This document shows, piece by piece, positions 52,059 through 60,192 of a stretch of DNA of 62,834 nt. The stretch covers positions 1 through 62,834 of the forward strand of contig NZ_LMUW01000132.1 of NCBI RefSeq assembly GCF_009765735.1, read 5' to 3'. The translations under genes were made by a program, and so were the position numbers. Every line of letters begins with the position of its first letter. Within the stretch, counting starts at the first letter, position 1. Origin of the DNA: Xenophilus sp. L33 (GTDB taxonomy: Bacteria > Pseudomonadota > Gammaproteobacteria > Burkholderiales > Burkholderiaceae_C). Below the pieces are notes generated by a model. The model was given only the letters and a program-made list of their open reading frames with translations. It was not told the origin of the DNA and made no database searches.

Positions 52059-53743
52059 CCGCGGCGGGGCCTGCCGCGTCGGACCGCTTCCACCGCGCGG
52101 CCGCGGCGCCGGCGCCCGACACGCTGACTCCCGCCGACCGCTACCAGGAACTGTTCACCGCGGTGCAGTCCTCGCACGTCTTCGCCGACAGCAAGACCTT
52201 CGTCGACTGCGCGCCGCGCGACGAGCCCGAGACCATCCTGGCCGCCTACCGCACGCAGAGCGAGCAGCCCGGCTTCGACCTGGCGGCTTTCGTCGACGCT
52301 CACTTCGAAGTGCTCCAGCCGGGCGCGAGCGACTACGTGTCGGTCGCCGGCCAGCCGATCGCGGCGCACATCGAGGACCTCTGGCCGGTGCTCACGCGGC
52401 ACCCGCAGGACCATCCGCCGAGCTCCTCGCTGCTGCAGCTGCCGCACCCGTACCTGGTGCCGGGCGGCCGCTTCGGCGAGCTCTACTACTGGGATTCCTA
52501 CTTCACCATGCTCGGGCTGATCGGCGAAGGCCATCGGCAGCTGATGCGCGACATGGTCGAGAACTTCGCCTACCTCATCGACACCTACGGCCATGTGCCG
52601 AACGGCACCCGCACCTACTACCTCAGCCGCTCGCAGCCGCCGGTGTTCGCGCTCATGGTCGAGCTCGCGCAGCAGCACGGCGCGGTGCACGAGGCCGACT
52701 TCCTGCCGCAGCTGCGCCAGGAGCACGCCTACTGGATGAACGGCAGCAAGGACCTGGAAGAAGGTCATGCCGCGCACCGTGTCGTCCGCATGCCCGGCGG
52801 CGCGCTGCTCAACCGCTACTGGGACGAGCGCGACACGCCGCGCGAGGAATCCTGGATCGAGGACGTCTCGACGGTGCGGGCCTGCCGGCGCGAGCCGGCC
52901 GAGGTCTACCGCGACATCCGCGCCGCCTGCGAATCGGGCTGGGACTTCAGTACCCGATGGCTGAGGGAGCCCACGCATGCGCAGACCGGCGCCGCGGGTC
53001 GTGGCCGCCGCGACCGCTGGCACCAGCGCGCGGCCACCGCGGCCTCGCTCACCAGCATCTGCACCACCGACATCCTGCCGGTCGACCTGAACGCCTTCCT
53101 CTACAAGCTCGAGGACAAGATCGCGAAGCTGGCCGCGCAGACGCACGACGTCGAGGCGGCTTCGCACTTCGAGGCGCTCGCCGAGGCCCGCAAGGCGGCG
53201 CTCACCGAATTCTTCTGGGAGCCGCACCAGGGCGTCTTCCTCGACCGCGACTGGCGGCTGAACCAGCTGCGCAGCGGCCTCACCGCGGCCTGCGTGGTGC
53301 CGCTCTTCGTCGGCGCCGCCGACGAGGCCCAGGCGCATGCGGTGTCGCTCGCGGTGTCCAAGCGCCTGCTGGCGCCCGGCGGCCTGTCGCCGACCGAGCA
53401 CATGAGCGACCAGCAATGGGACCAGCCCAACGGCTGGGCCGGCCTGCAATGGATGGCGATCCGCGGCCTGGGCGACTACGGCCAGCACACGCTGTCGCGC
53501 AGCCTCGCGCGGCGCTGGCTGGCCACCGTCGCGGCGGTCTACGAACGCGAAGGCAAGCTGGTCGAGAAATACACGCTGCGGCATGTCGAGCACGAGGCCA
53601 CCAGCGGCGGCAGCGGCGGCGAATACCCGCTGCAGGACGGCTTCGGCTGGACCAACGGCGTCACCGCGGCGCTGCTGGCCGAGCATCCGCAGCACACGGC
53701 GCATGGCAGCGTGGCGCATTCGAGGGTGCCGAAGCATCCTTGA
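52055..53743 (+). CDS. treF: cytoplasmic trehalase (GH37, TreF-like)
   Basis: 562 residues from TTG at 52055, which overlaps the CoA-transferase stop (TTGA). The conserved TreF segment TPADRYQELFTAVQSSHVFADSKTF begins at about residue 26, so a later start would truncate it. Trehalase signature 1 PGGRFGELYYWDSYF, catalytic Asp in ESGWDFSTRW, signature 2 QQWDQPNGWAGLQW and the C-terminal GGEYPLQDGFGWTNGV are all intact. No signal peptide, hence cytoplasmic. It splits trehalose into two glucose. Its coupling to glutaryl-CoA genes is unexpected. Confidence 0.94.
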   Translation: MTAAGPAASDRFHRAAAAPAPDTLTPADRYQELFTAVQSSHVFADSKTFVDCAPRDEPETILAAYRTQSEQPGFDLAAFVDAHFEVLQPGASDYVSVAGQPIAAHIEDLWPVLTRHPQDHPPSSSLLQLPHPYLVPGGRFGELYYWDSYFTMLGLIGEGHRQLMRDMVENFAYLIDTYGHVPNGTRTYYLSRSQPPVFALMVELAQQHGAVHEADFLPQLRQEHAYWMNGSKDLEEGHAAHRVVRMPGGALLNRYWDERDTPREESWIEDVSTVRACRREPAEVYRDIRAACESGWDFSTRWLREPTHAQTGAAGRGRRDRWHQRAATAASLTSICTTDILPVDLNAFLYKLEDKIAKLAAQTHDVEAASHFEALAEARKAALTEFFWEPHQGVFLDRDWRLNQLRSGLTAACVVPLFVGAADEAQAHAVSLAVSKRLLAPGGLSPTEHMSDQQWDQPNGWAGLQWMAIRGLGDYGQHTLSRSLARRWLATVAAVYEREGKLVEKYTLRHVEHEATSGGSGGEYPLQDGFGWTNGVTAALLAEHPQHTAHGSVAHSRVPKHP

Positions 53744-53823
53744 GGCGGCTTGCCGAAGGCCGATCCGGCGCACGGCAAAATACGCAACATCGCGATCGCC
53801 CCAGGTCGCATCGCACTGCCTGC

Positions 53824-54372
53824 ATGAAGCCTGATCCCGCCCTGAAGTTTTCCGTGTTCATCGCCGCCAGCATCGACGGCTTCATCGCCCGGCCCGACGG
53901 CGCGCTCGACTGGCTCCCGGCCGACGGCGATGCCGAAGGCGGCGACTTCGGCTTCAGCGATTTCCTCGCTTCCGTCGACACCGTCGTCATGGGCCGGCAC
54001 ACCTACGAGAAGCTGCTGAGCTTCGACGTGGGCTGGCCCTTCGACGGCAAGCGCGTGGTCATCCTGAGTTCGCAGACGCCGAACATCCCGGCGCCGCTGG
54101 CCGGCCGCGTGTCATGGCTGGCCGGCGATCCGCACCGTATCGCGGCCCAGCTCGCGGCCGAGGGCGCGCAGCACGTCTATGTCGACGGCGGAACGACCAT
54201 CCAGGCCTTCCTGCGGGCGCGGCTGATCCGCCGGCTCACGCTGACCCGGGTGCCGGTGCTGCTCGGCGCGGGCATCCCGCTGTTCGGGCCGGTGGCCTAC
54301 GACCTGCCGCTGCAGCACCTGCGCACCGTGAGCTACTCGAACGGCGTGGTGCAGAGCGACTACGCCGCGTAG
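53824..54372 (+). CDS. dihydrofolate reductase-like (RibD C-terminal domain) protein
   Basis: 182 residues. RibD-C/YyaP-type fold: FSVFIAASIDGFIARPDGALDWL at the start, TVVMGRHTYEKLL, and the end LTLTRVPVLLGAGIPLFG. These stand-alone proteins resemble the reductase half of RibD and dihydrofolate reductase and bind NADPH, but most are uncharacterised. The preceding 80 bp hold no other gene. Confidence 0.88.
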   Translation: MKPDPALKFSVFIAASIDGFIARPDGALDWLPADGDAEGGDFGFSDFLASVDTVVMGRHTYEKLLSFDVGWPFDGKRVVILSSQTPNIPAPLAGRVSWLAGDPHRIAAQLAAEGAQHVYVDGGTTIQAFLRARLIRRLTLTRVPVLLGAGIPLFGPVAYDLPLQHLRTVSYSNGVVQSDYAA

Positions 54373-54391
54373 CGGATCGGCGGGGCCGCCT

Positions 54392-54850
54392 TCAGCCGAC
54401 CCGGCCCAGGGCCGCGAGCACGAACACCGCCACGCCCAGCACCAGATTCACCGTGACCAGCTTGCGGATCGAATCCAGCTGGGCCGCGGCCACCGGCCAT
54501 TCGCGCGCCGCGACCGCGCGCAGCAGCCGCGGATAGGGCGCGAAGCGGATGTGCAGGAAGAGCGCCATCATCACCAGCCCGAGCGCCAGCATCGCGTGCA
54601 CGCTCCAGCCCACCTGCGAGAAACCGCCGAGCGCCCAGACCATCAGCAGGCCGGTGGCCAGCAGCAGCACGATCGCGGTCGAGACGCCGACGAAGAAGCG
54701 CGCGAGCGTCCCGGCCATGAAGGGAAGACGCTGCGGCGGCGCGAGCGTCGCGACGGCGGTGGGTCGCACCGCGAAGTGCATCAGTGCCATGCCGCCGACC
54801 CACCACGCGGCGCTCAGCAGATGAAGGACCAGGAGGAAGGCGAAGAGCAT
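54392..54850 (-). CDS. CopD-like four-helix membrane protein
   Basis: 152 residues with four hydrophobic spans. First helix FAFLLVLHLLSAAWWVGGMALMHFAVRP contains the LH...WVGG pattern of the CopD/PcoD family, and HIRFAPYPRLLRAVAARE and RKLVTVNLVLGVAVFVLAAL follow. CopD proteins take part in copper uptake or heme-dependent redox, but many free-standing members are uncharacterised. Converges on the RibD-C-like gene. Confidence 0.8.
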   Translation of the reverse strand: MLFAFLLVLHLLSAAWWVGGMALMHFAVRPTAVATLAPPQRLPFMAGTLARFFVGVSTAIVLLLATGLLMVWALGGFSQVGWSVHAMLALGLVMMALFLHIRFAPYPRLLRAVAAREWPVAAAQLDSIRKLVTVNLVLGVAVFVLAALGRVG

Positions 54851-54876
54851 GGTGCGAGGTTAGACCTTTTGGGGCT

Positions 54877-55350
54877 TCAGCGCGGCCGCTCGTAGCCGCT
54901 CTCGATCCAGGCCTCGGCGTTGGCGGTGCTGAGCCTGAAGTCGGCGCGCACGCGCACCTCGGCCAGCGCATCGCCCGCGTCGTCGTGCGCCCGCAGGAAG
55001 GCATGCGGGTTGTCCTCGTCCGGCACGATCTGCAGCGACACACGCACCCGCTGCGATCCGGCGCCCACGCTCAGGCTCTTGTTGAGCTGCGCATGCAACT
55101 GCTGCTCATGCCGGCGCAGCACCTCCGACGCGGTCTTCACCAGCGTGTGGAAGGCCGGTGCATCGAGCGGCTTCGGATTCTTCTTGTCGCGGCCCATGGT
55201 CCACGGGCCGACCAGCGCAGGCTCGGCTTCGCCATGGCGGGTCATGGCGACCGCCCAGCCGTCGTCGTCTTCGTTCTTGATCACGCGGGCGGTCCAGAGC
55301 TCGTCGCTCCACAAGGTGGGTTGCTGGACCGGTTGGTTGTCTTCTGTCAC
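54877..55350 (-). CDS. hypothetical protein
   Basis: 157 residues from a GTG at 55350 (VTEDNQPVQQP); no ATG is available near the start and the frame stays open upstream without a good site. The centre (WTARVIKNEDDDGWAVAMTRHGEAEPALVGPWTMGRDKKNPKPL) looks like a small beta domain and the end (VRVRADFRLSTANAEAWIESGYERPR) is well formed. No known family recognised. It lies at the left edge of the fimbrial locus, pointing away from it. Confidence 0.72.
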   Translation of the reverse strand: MTEDNQPVQQPTLWSDELWTARVIKNEDDDGWAVAMTRHGEAEPALVGPWTMGRDKKNPKPLDAPAFHTLVKTASEVLRRHEQQLHAQLNKSLSVGAGSQRVRVSLQIVPDEDNPHAFLRAHDDAGDALAEVRVRADFRLSTANAEAWIESGYERPR

Positions 55351-55509
55351 GGGAAACTCATTTCTGGGAGATGACGAAGTCACCTTTTGAGAACAGTCGC
55401 ATGTTGTGCGCGACGCATTGCCAATCAAATAGACGCTCAGTCAGCGATCCATCGAGTAATTGAAAACACTCGCTGAATTATCTTCCCATTCAACAAGCAT
55501 CGATTCCCA

Positions 55510-56040
55510 ATGAAGCACAAGCTCCTCTCCGCCTTCGTCCTGGCCGCCACCGCGATGGTCGCCCAAGTCGCATCCGCCGCCGACGGCACGATCACCTTCA
55601 CCGGCTCGATCACCGACACGACCTGCAGCATCAACGGCGGCGCCACCGGCAGCTTTGCCGTGGTTCTGCCCCAGGTCTCGACCTCGTCGATGGCCGGCGT
55701 CAACGTCACCTCGGGCCGCACGCCCTTCAAGATCGCGCTGACCGGCTGCACGGTGCAGGCCGGCAAGGTCCACGCCTATTTCGAATCCGGCGCAGCGGTC
55801 GATACCGTCACCGGCAACCTCAAGAACACCGGTGCAGCGCAAGGCGTCCAGATTCGCCTGCTGAATGCCGACGAATCGAAGATCAACGTCGGCAACGCCG
55901 ACGCCGCGCAGAACTCGCAAGTCGCCGACCTGGTCGCCGGCGCCGCGACCCTGCCGTATTTCGCGGAATACGTCCGCACCGGCGACATCACGGCGGGCTC
56001 CGTCAATTCCGCGGTGATGTACTCGATCGTCTATCAGTAA
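55510..56040 (+). CDS. type 1-like major fimbrial subunit (pilin), copy 1
   Basis: 176 residues with signal peptide MKHKLLSAFVLAATAMVAQVASA (cut before ADGTITF). Immunoglobulin-like pilin lacking its last strand: GSITDTTCSINGG and LTGCTVQAG give the conserved disulfide Cys pair, and the C-terminus ends with a penultimate Tyr-type motif (MYSIVYQ) recognised by the chaperone. First gene of the chaperone-usher operon. Upstream bases 55429-55509 are AT-richer and probably hold the promoter; no clear -35/-10 could be chosen. Confidence 0.9.
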   Translation: MKHKLLSAFVLAATAMVAQVASAADGTITFTGSITDTTCSINGGATGSFAVVLPQVSTSSMAGVNVTSGRTPFKIALTGCTVQAGKVHAYFESGAAVDTVTGNLKNTGAAQGVQIRLLNADESKINVGNADAAQNSQVADLVAGAATLPYFAEYVRTGDITAGSVNSAVMYSIVYQ

Positions 56041-56052
56041 TCAAGCGCGAGT

Positions 56053-56071
56053 GGGGCGTGCAATGCGCCCC
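56053..56071 (+). other. stem-loop between the two pilin genes
   Basis: GGGGCG (56053-56058) and CGCCCC (56066-56071) with a seven-base loop, 12 bases after the first pilin stop. No T-run follows. Such hairpins after a major pilin often stabilise the upstream mRNA or reduce read-through into minor genes; that role is inference. Confidence 0.4.
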
Positions 56072-56164
56072 GCGACTTCGCCCTTCGCTGCCGCGTCCCG
56101 AAGAATCGGCGCGGCGGCGGCTAATGTTTCGGGCTTCGGCTTCGATCCCGTTCGACCTCCTTCC

Positions 56165-56701
56165 ATGATGCGCAAGCTCCTCTCCGCCCTGATCCTCGCC
56201 GGCATCGCGTGGGCCGGGCAAGTCGCCTTTGCCGCCGACGGCACCATCACGTTCGCGGGCGCCGTCTCGAGCGACACCTGCACCGTCAACGGCGGCGTGG
56301 CCGGCAGCAGCTTCACCGTGGTCCTGCCGCCCATCGCCAGCGCGTCGCTGGCGGCCGTGAGCGCGAGCGCCGGCCGCACCCCGTTCGACATCGTCCTGAG
56401 CGCCTGTTCGACCCCCTCGGGCGCGGTCCACACCTTCTTCGAAGCCGGTCTGTCGACCGACAGTGAAACCGGCCATCTCAAGAACACCGGCGGCGCCGGC
56501 ACGGGGGTCCAGATTCGTCTGCTGAACGGCGACGAGACCCGCATCAACGCCGGCTTCACCGACGCCTCGCAGAACTCCAGGTCGGCCCGGCTCGTGAGCA
56601 ATGCGGCAACGCTTTCGTACTTCGCCGAATACGTTCGCGTCGCCGACATCGTCCCCGGCACCGTCGCTTCCAGCGTGGTGTATTCGATCGTCTACGAGTA
56701 G
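56165..56701 (+). CDS. type 1-like fimbrial subunit (pilin), copy 2
   Basis: 178 residues with signal peptide MMRKLLSALILAGIAWAGQVAFA (cut before ADGTITF). Closely similar to copy 1 throughout (for example GRTPFDIVLSAC versus GRTPFKIALTGC, and YFAEYVR in both), so the two arose by duplication. The Cys pair is kept and the C-terminal motif is VVYSIVYE. It could be a minor pilin or an alternative shaft subunit. Two adjacent ATGs (56165, 56168) are possible starts. Confidence 0.9.
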   Translation: MMRKLLSALILAGIAWAGQVAFAADGTITFAGAVSSDTCTVNGGVAGSSFTVVLPPIASASLAAVSASAGRTPFDIVLSACSTPSGAVHTFFEAGLSTDSETGHLKNTGGAGTGVQIRLLNGDETRINAGFTDASQNSRSARLVSNAATLSYFAEYVRVADIVPGTVASSVVYSIVYE

Positions 56702-56735
56702 CCGCATCGCGCCTGGCGTCACCCATGAGTCATCC

Positions 56736-57512
56736 ATGAAGCAACTCATTCGAACCTGTCTCGCACTCGGCGCCCTCGCGTTGGGCGTCTTCGCCGTGGC
56801 CGATGTGCAGGCTTCGGTCGTGATCGCCAGCACGCGCGTCATCTACGACGCCAAGGAACGCGAGACCACGGTCAAGCTCAGCAACAACGGCACCACGCCG
56901 GCGTTGACGCAGACGTGGATCGACAAGGGCGATCCGCGGGCCACGCCCGCGACCATCGACGTCCCGTTCACCGTGACACCGCCCGTGGCACGCATCGACG
57001 CCGGCAAGGCCCAGACGCTGCGCATCCTCTACACCGGCGAGCCGATGCGGCAGGACAGGGAATCGGTCTTCTGGCTCAACGTGCTCGAGGTTCCGCCCAA
57101 GCCCACGTCCGAGGACAGCGAGACCAACAAGATCCAGTTGGCCTTCCGCTCGCGCATCAAGCTCTTCTTCAGGCCCGTCGGGCTCAAGGGCAACGCCGAC
57201 GAGGCGCCTGCGCAGATCCGCTGGCGTCTGGTTCGAGAGGCCGATCGGCCGGCGATCGAAGGGCGCAACCCCAGCCTCTTCCACGTGAGCTTCACTGAAG
57301 TGCAGCTCACGGGAGGCGGCAAGACCGCTCACAACATCGAAGGCGGAATGATCGCGCCCGGCGAAACGAGGTCGTTCCCGCTCACCGGCGAGGTGCCGCA
57401 GGGCACTTCGACCACGGTGAAGTACCAGTACATCAACGACTACGGCGGCGCTGTCGCGGGCGAGTCGACGGTGTCCACCTCCGCCGGCTCGCCGCCTTCC
57501 TCGGCGCGCTAG
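56736..57512 (+). CDS. periplasmic fimbrial chaperone, PapD family
   Basis: 258 residues with signal peptide (MKQLIRTCLALGALALGVFAVADVQA, cut before SVVIASTR). Two Ig-like domains. TRVIYDAKERETTVKLSNNG is the start of domain 1 and RQDRESVFWLNVLEVPPK contains the family signature; IKLFFRPVGLKG and the C-terminal PSLFHVSFTEVQL are also typical. It completes the fold of pilins in the periplasm by donor-strand complementation. The tail (VSTSAGSPPSSAR) is a low-complexity extension. Confidence 0.93.
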   Translation: MKQLIRTCLALGALALGVFAVADVQASVVIASTRVIYDAKERETTVKLSNNGTTPALTQTWIDKGDPRATPATIDVPFTVTPPVARIDAGKAQTLRILYTGEPMRQDRESVFWLNVLEVPPKPTSEDSETNKIQLAFRSRIKLFFRPVGLKGNADEAPAQIRWRLVREADRPAIEGRNPSLFHVSFTEVQLTGGGKTAHNIEGGMIAPGETRSFPLTGEVPQGTSTTVKYQYINDYGGAVAGESTVSTSAGSPPSSAR

Positions 57513-57603
57513 AAGCCGCTTCCCCCGACCCGACGATTTCCAGTCACGGCTGCGCGCGTCGCGGCAGGGGATTCGTTCGCCACCCGTTTCTTCGAGGCCG
57601 CAG

Positions 57604-60183
57604 ATGCAGCAACTTCACCCGGGCCATCGACCCTGCCGATTCCGATTCCGATTCCGATTCCGATTCCGATTGCGAAAGACCAGCGCGTTGATGCTGTCGC
57701 TGTTCGCCGTTTCGCCTGCCTGGGCCGACGACGTCGCGCCGGTCGAGTTCGACGACTCGTTCCTCCAGCAGCCCAGCGGAGCCCGGATCGACTTCAGCCG
57801 CTTCAACAAGGGCAACGTCGCGCTGCCCGGCGTGTACCGGGTCGACCTTCACGTCAACCAGACGTGGCTCGGCCGCGCCGAGATCACCTTGCGCCAGGCG
57901 GCCGACGCCACGGGCGATGCGCGCCCCTGCTTCGACTGTCGACTCCTCGACCGGATCGGCGTCGATGTCGAGAAGCTCGGCGCCGAAGCGAAGGCGATGC
58001 TCCTCGCCACGCCCGACTGCGTTGCGCTGCCGCAGTTGATTCCGGAAGCCACCGCCTCCTTCGACCTCGGCGAGCAGCGCCTGGACATCGGCATCCCGCA
58101 AGTCGCGATGAACCGCTCGGCCCGCGGCTACGTCGACCCGCAATACTGGGACGAAGGCATTCCCGCGGCGCAGCTGCAATACAACGCGAGCACCTATCGC
58201 GCGCAGTCGGCCGGCCAGTCGTTCACCCAGAACTTCCTCGGGCTGAATGGCGGCGTCAATGCCGGCGCCTGGCGGCTGCGTCACTCGGGCAACGCCAGCA
58301 GCGGGGACCTGGCCGGAACCCGCTACCAGAGCGTGCAGACGAACCTGTCGCGCGGCATCCCTGCGCTCCGGAGCCAGCTTGTCATCGGCGACGGCTTCAC
58401 CGATGGCACCGTCTTCGACAGCGTCGGCTTTCGCGGCGTCCAGCTTGCCAGCGACGACCGCATGGTTCCGGAGTCGCAGCGCGGCTACGCGCCCATCGTG
58501 CGCGGCATCGCCAACTCCAATGCGCGGGTGCAGGTGCGCCAGAACGGCAACGTCATCTACGAGACGACCGTGGCGCCGGGTCCGTTCGAGATCGACGACC
58601 TCTACCCCACCGGCTACGGCGGCGACCTGGAAGTGGTGGTCACAGAGGCCGACGGCCGCGTGCTCGTCTCGCGCGTGCCCTATGCCGCGGCCGTCAATGC
58701 CTTGCGGCCGGGCGTCACGCGCTATGCCCTGACAGCGGGGCAGTTCCGCAGCGCGATCGTCCATGCGACGCCGATGATCTACCAGGGGACGGTCCAGCAC
58801 GGCATCAACAACCTGCTCACCGGCTACGGCGGCCTGTCCGCGACCGAAGGCTACGCGGCGGTCGTTGCCGGCGCCGCGCTGAACACCCGCTTCGGGGCCT
58901 TCGGCGCCGACGTGACGCATGCCCGGACGGCGCTTCAGAACCAGCCCGACCGCGATGGCCAGAGCGTGCGCCTGGCCTACACCAGGCTGCTCGAACCGAC
59001 GAACACCAGCATCTCCGTCGCGGCCTATCGCTACTCCAGCCGCGGCTACCTGAACATGGCGGATGCGGTGGCGCTGCGTGCCCTCGAGGCACGCGGATTC
59101 GGCTTCGCGGAGAACGATGCGCAGAAGGGGCGGCTGCAACTGGTGCTGAACCAGGCGCTGCCCCAGGGCTACGGATCGTTCTTCACTTCTGCATCGCGGC
59201 AGAACTACTGGAATCGCGACGGCGCCGACACGCAATTCCAGGTCGGCTACAGCAACAACCACAAGCGGCTCAACTACGGCGTGACCGCGGCTCGGCAATT
59301 CAACCCGGCCAGCCGGAGGTGGGCCAACACCGTGATGCTGACGCTCAGCGTGCCGTTCGGCAGCGACCGGAGCCCGGTGTTCTCCACCACCAATTTCCAG
59401 CGCGACGCCCGCGGCGGCACCAGTGTCCAGCAGGCACTGAGCGGGAGCCTGGGCGAGGACCAGGCCGTCACCTACGGGCTGAATGCGAACCGCGATTCGC
59501 GCGGCGGTGCAGAAGGCGGCAGCGCGACCACGGTGGGCGGCAACATCGCCTATGCGTCGCCGGTGGCGAAACTCACTGCCAACGCCAGCCGGAACGGCTC
59601 CTTCACGCAGGTCGGCGTGGGCGCGTCGGGCACCGTGGTGGCCTATGCCGGCGGCGTGGTGCTGTCCCCGAATCCCGGGGACACGATCGCGATCGTCGAG
59701 GCCAAGGACGCCGCGGGCGCCCGCGTCAGTGGTGGCAGCGGCCTGCAGGTCGACCGCTGGGGCCACGCCGTGGTCTCGAGCCTGGCGCCTTTCGCGGTCA
59801 ACACGATCGACATCGATCCGAAGGGCCTCCCGCTCAACGTCGAACTGAAGTCCACCGAGGCCCGCACCGTACCGACCGCGGGTGCCGTGGTGCTGGTGAA
59901 GTTCGAGACCGACGACGCGGGTCGCGCGGCCATCATCCGCGCGACCGATGCCAACGGTGCGCCGCTGCCCTTCGGCGTGGAAGTGTTCGATTCGGCGGGC
60001 ACGTCGGTCGGCAGCGTCGCGCAAGCCGGCCGGATCATGGCGCGCGGCCTGAAGAGCGACAGCGGCACCTTGGCCGTGCGATGGGGCGAAGCCGCCGCCT
60101 CCAACTGTTCGATCCACTACGTGCTGCCGCCGGCAGCCAGGGACTCCGCCGCGTACACCGTGGTGGATGCCGTTTGCCGCTAG
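57604..60183 (+). CDS. outer membrane fimbrial usher, PapC/FimD family
   Basis: 859 residues. Mature part begins DDVAPVEFDDSFLQQPSGARIDFSRFNKGN, the usher N-terminal domain that binds chaperone-pilin complexes; the 24-strand barrel follows with RGYAPIVRGIANSNARVQVRQNGNVIYETTVAPGPFEIDDLYPTGYGGDLEV (plug and Ig-like plug region), and C-terminal domains with the Cys in ASNCSIHYVLPP. The signal region is unusual: 22 residues rich in alternating Arg-Phe, encoded by a (CCGATT)6 tract, precede the hydrophobic core TSALMLSLFAVSPAWA. A later start codon for the core is not available, so the repeat may be translated. Confidence 0.92.
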   Translation: MQQLHPGHRPCRFRFRFRFRFRLRKTSALMLSLFAVSPAWADDVAPVEFDDSFLQQPSGARIDFSRFNKGNVALPGVYRVDLHVNQTWLGRAEITLRQAADATGDARPCFDCRLLDRIGVDVEKLGAEAKAMLLATPDCVALPQLIPEATASFDLGEQRLDIGIPQVAMNRSARGYVDPQYWDEGIPAAQLQYNASTYRAQSAGQSFTQNFLGLNGGVNAGAWRLRHSGNASSGDLAGTRYQSVQTNLSRGIPALRSQLVIGDGFTDGTVFDSVGFRGVQLASDDRMVPESQRGYAPIVRGIANSNARVQVRQNGNVIYETTVAPGPFEIDDLYPTGYGGDLEVVVTEADGRVLVSRVPYAAAVNALRPGVTRYALTAGQFRSAIVHATPMIYQGTVQHGINNLLTGYGGLSATEGYAAVVAGAALNTRFGAFGADVTHARTALQNQPDRDGQSVRLAYTRLLEPTNTSISVAAYRYSSRGYLNMADAVALRALEARGFGFAENDAQKGRLQLVLNQALPQGYGSFFTSASRQNYWNRDGADTQFQVGYSNNHKRLNYGVTAARQFNPASRRWANTVMLTLSVPFGSDRSPVFSTTNFQRDARGGTSVQQALSGSLGEDQAVTYGLNANRDSRGGAEGGSATTVGGNIAYASPVAKLTANASRNGSFTQVGVGASGTVVAYAGGVVLSPNPGDTIAIVEAKDAAGARVSGGSGLQVDRWGHAVVSSLAPFAVNTIDIDPKGLPLNVELKSTEARTVPTAGAVVLVKFETDDAGRAAIIRATDANGAPLPFGVEVFDSAGTSVGSVAQAGRIMARGLKSDSGTLAVRWGEAAASNCSIHYVLPPAARDSAAYTVVDAVCR
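57636..57671 (+). repeat. hexanucleotide tandem repeat (CCGATT)6 in the usher signal region
   Basis: Six exact copies of CCGATT (36 bases), read as alternating Phe and Arg in the n-region of the usher leader. The unit is a multiple of three, so slippage changes leader length and charge but not the reading frame. Confidence 0.95.
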
Positions 60184-60192
60184 GTGCGAAGC

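Noticed and set aside
57636..57671. Frameshift phase variation by the hexamer tract
   Set aside because: A six-base unit keeps the frame at any copy number, so on/off switching by slippage is not possible; only length variation remains.
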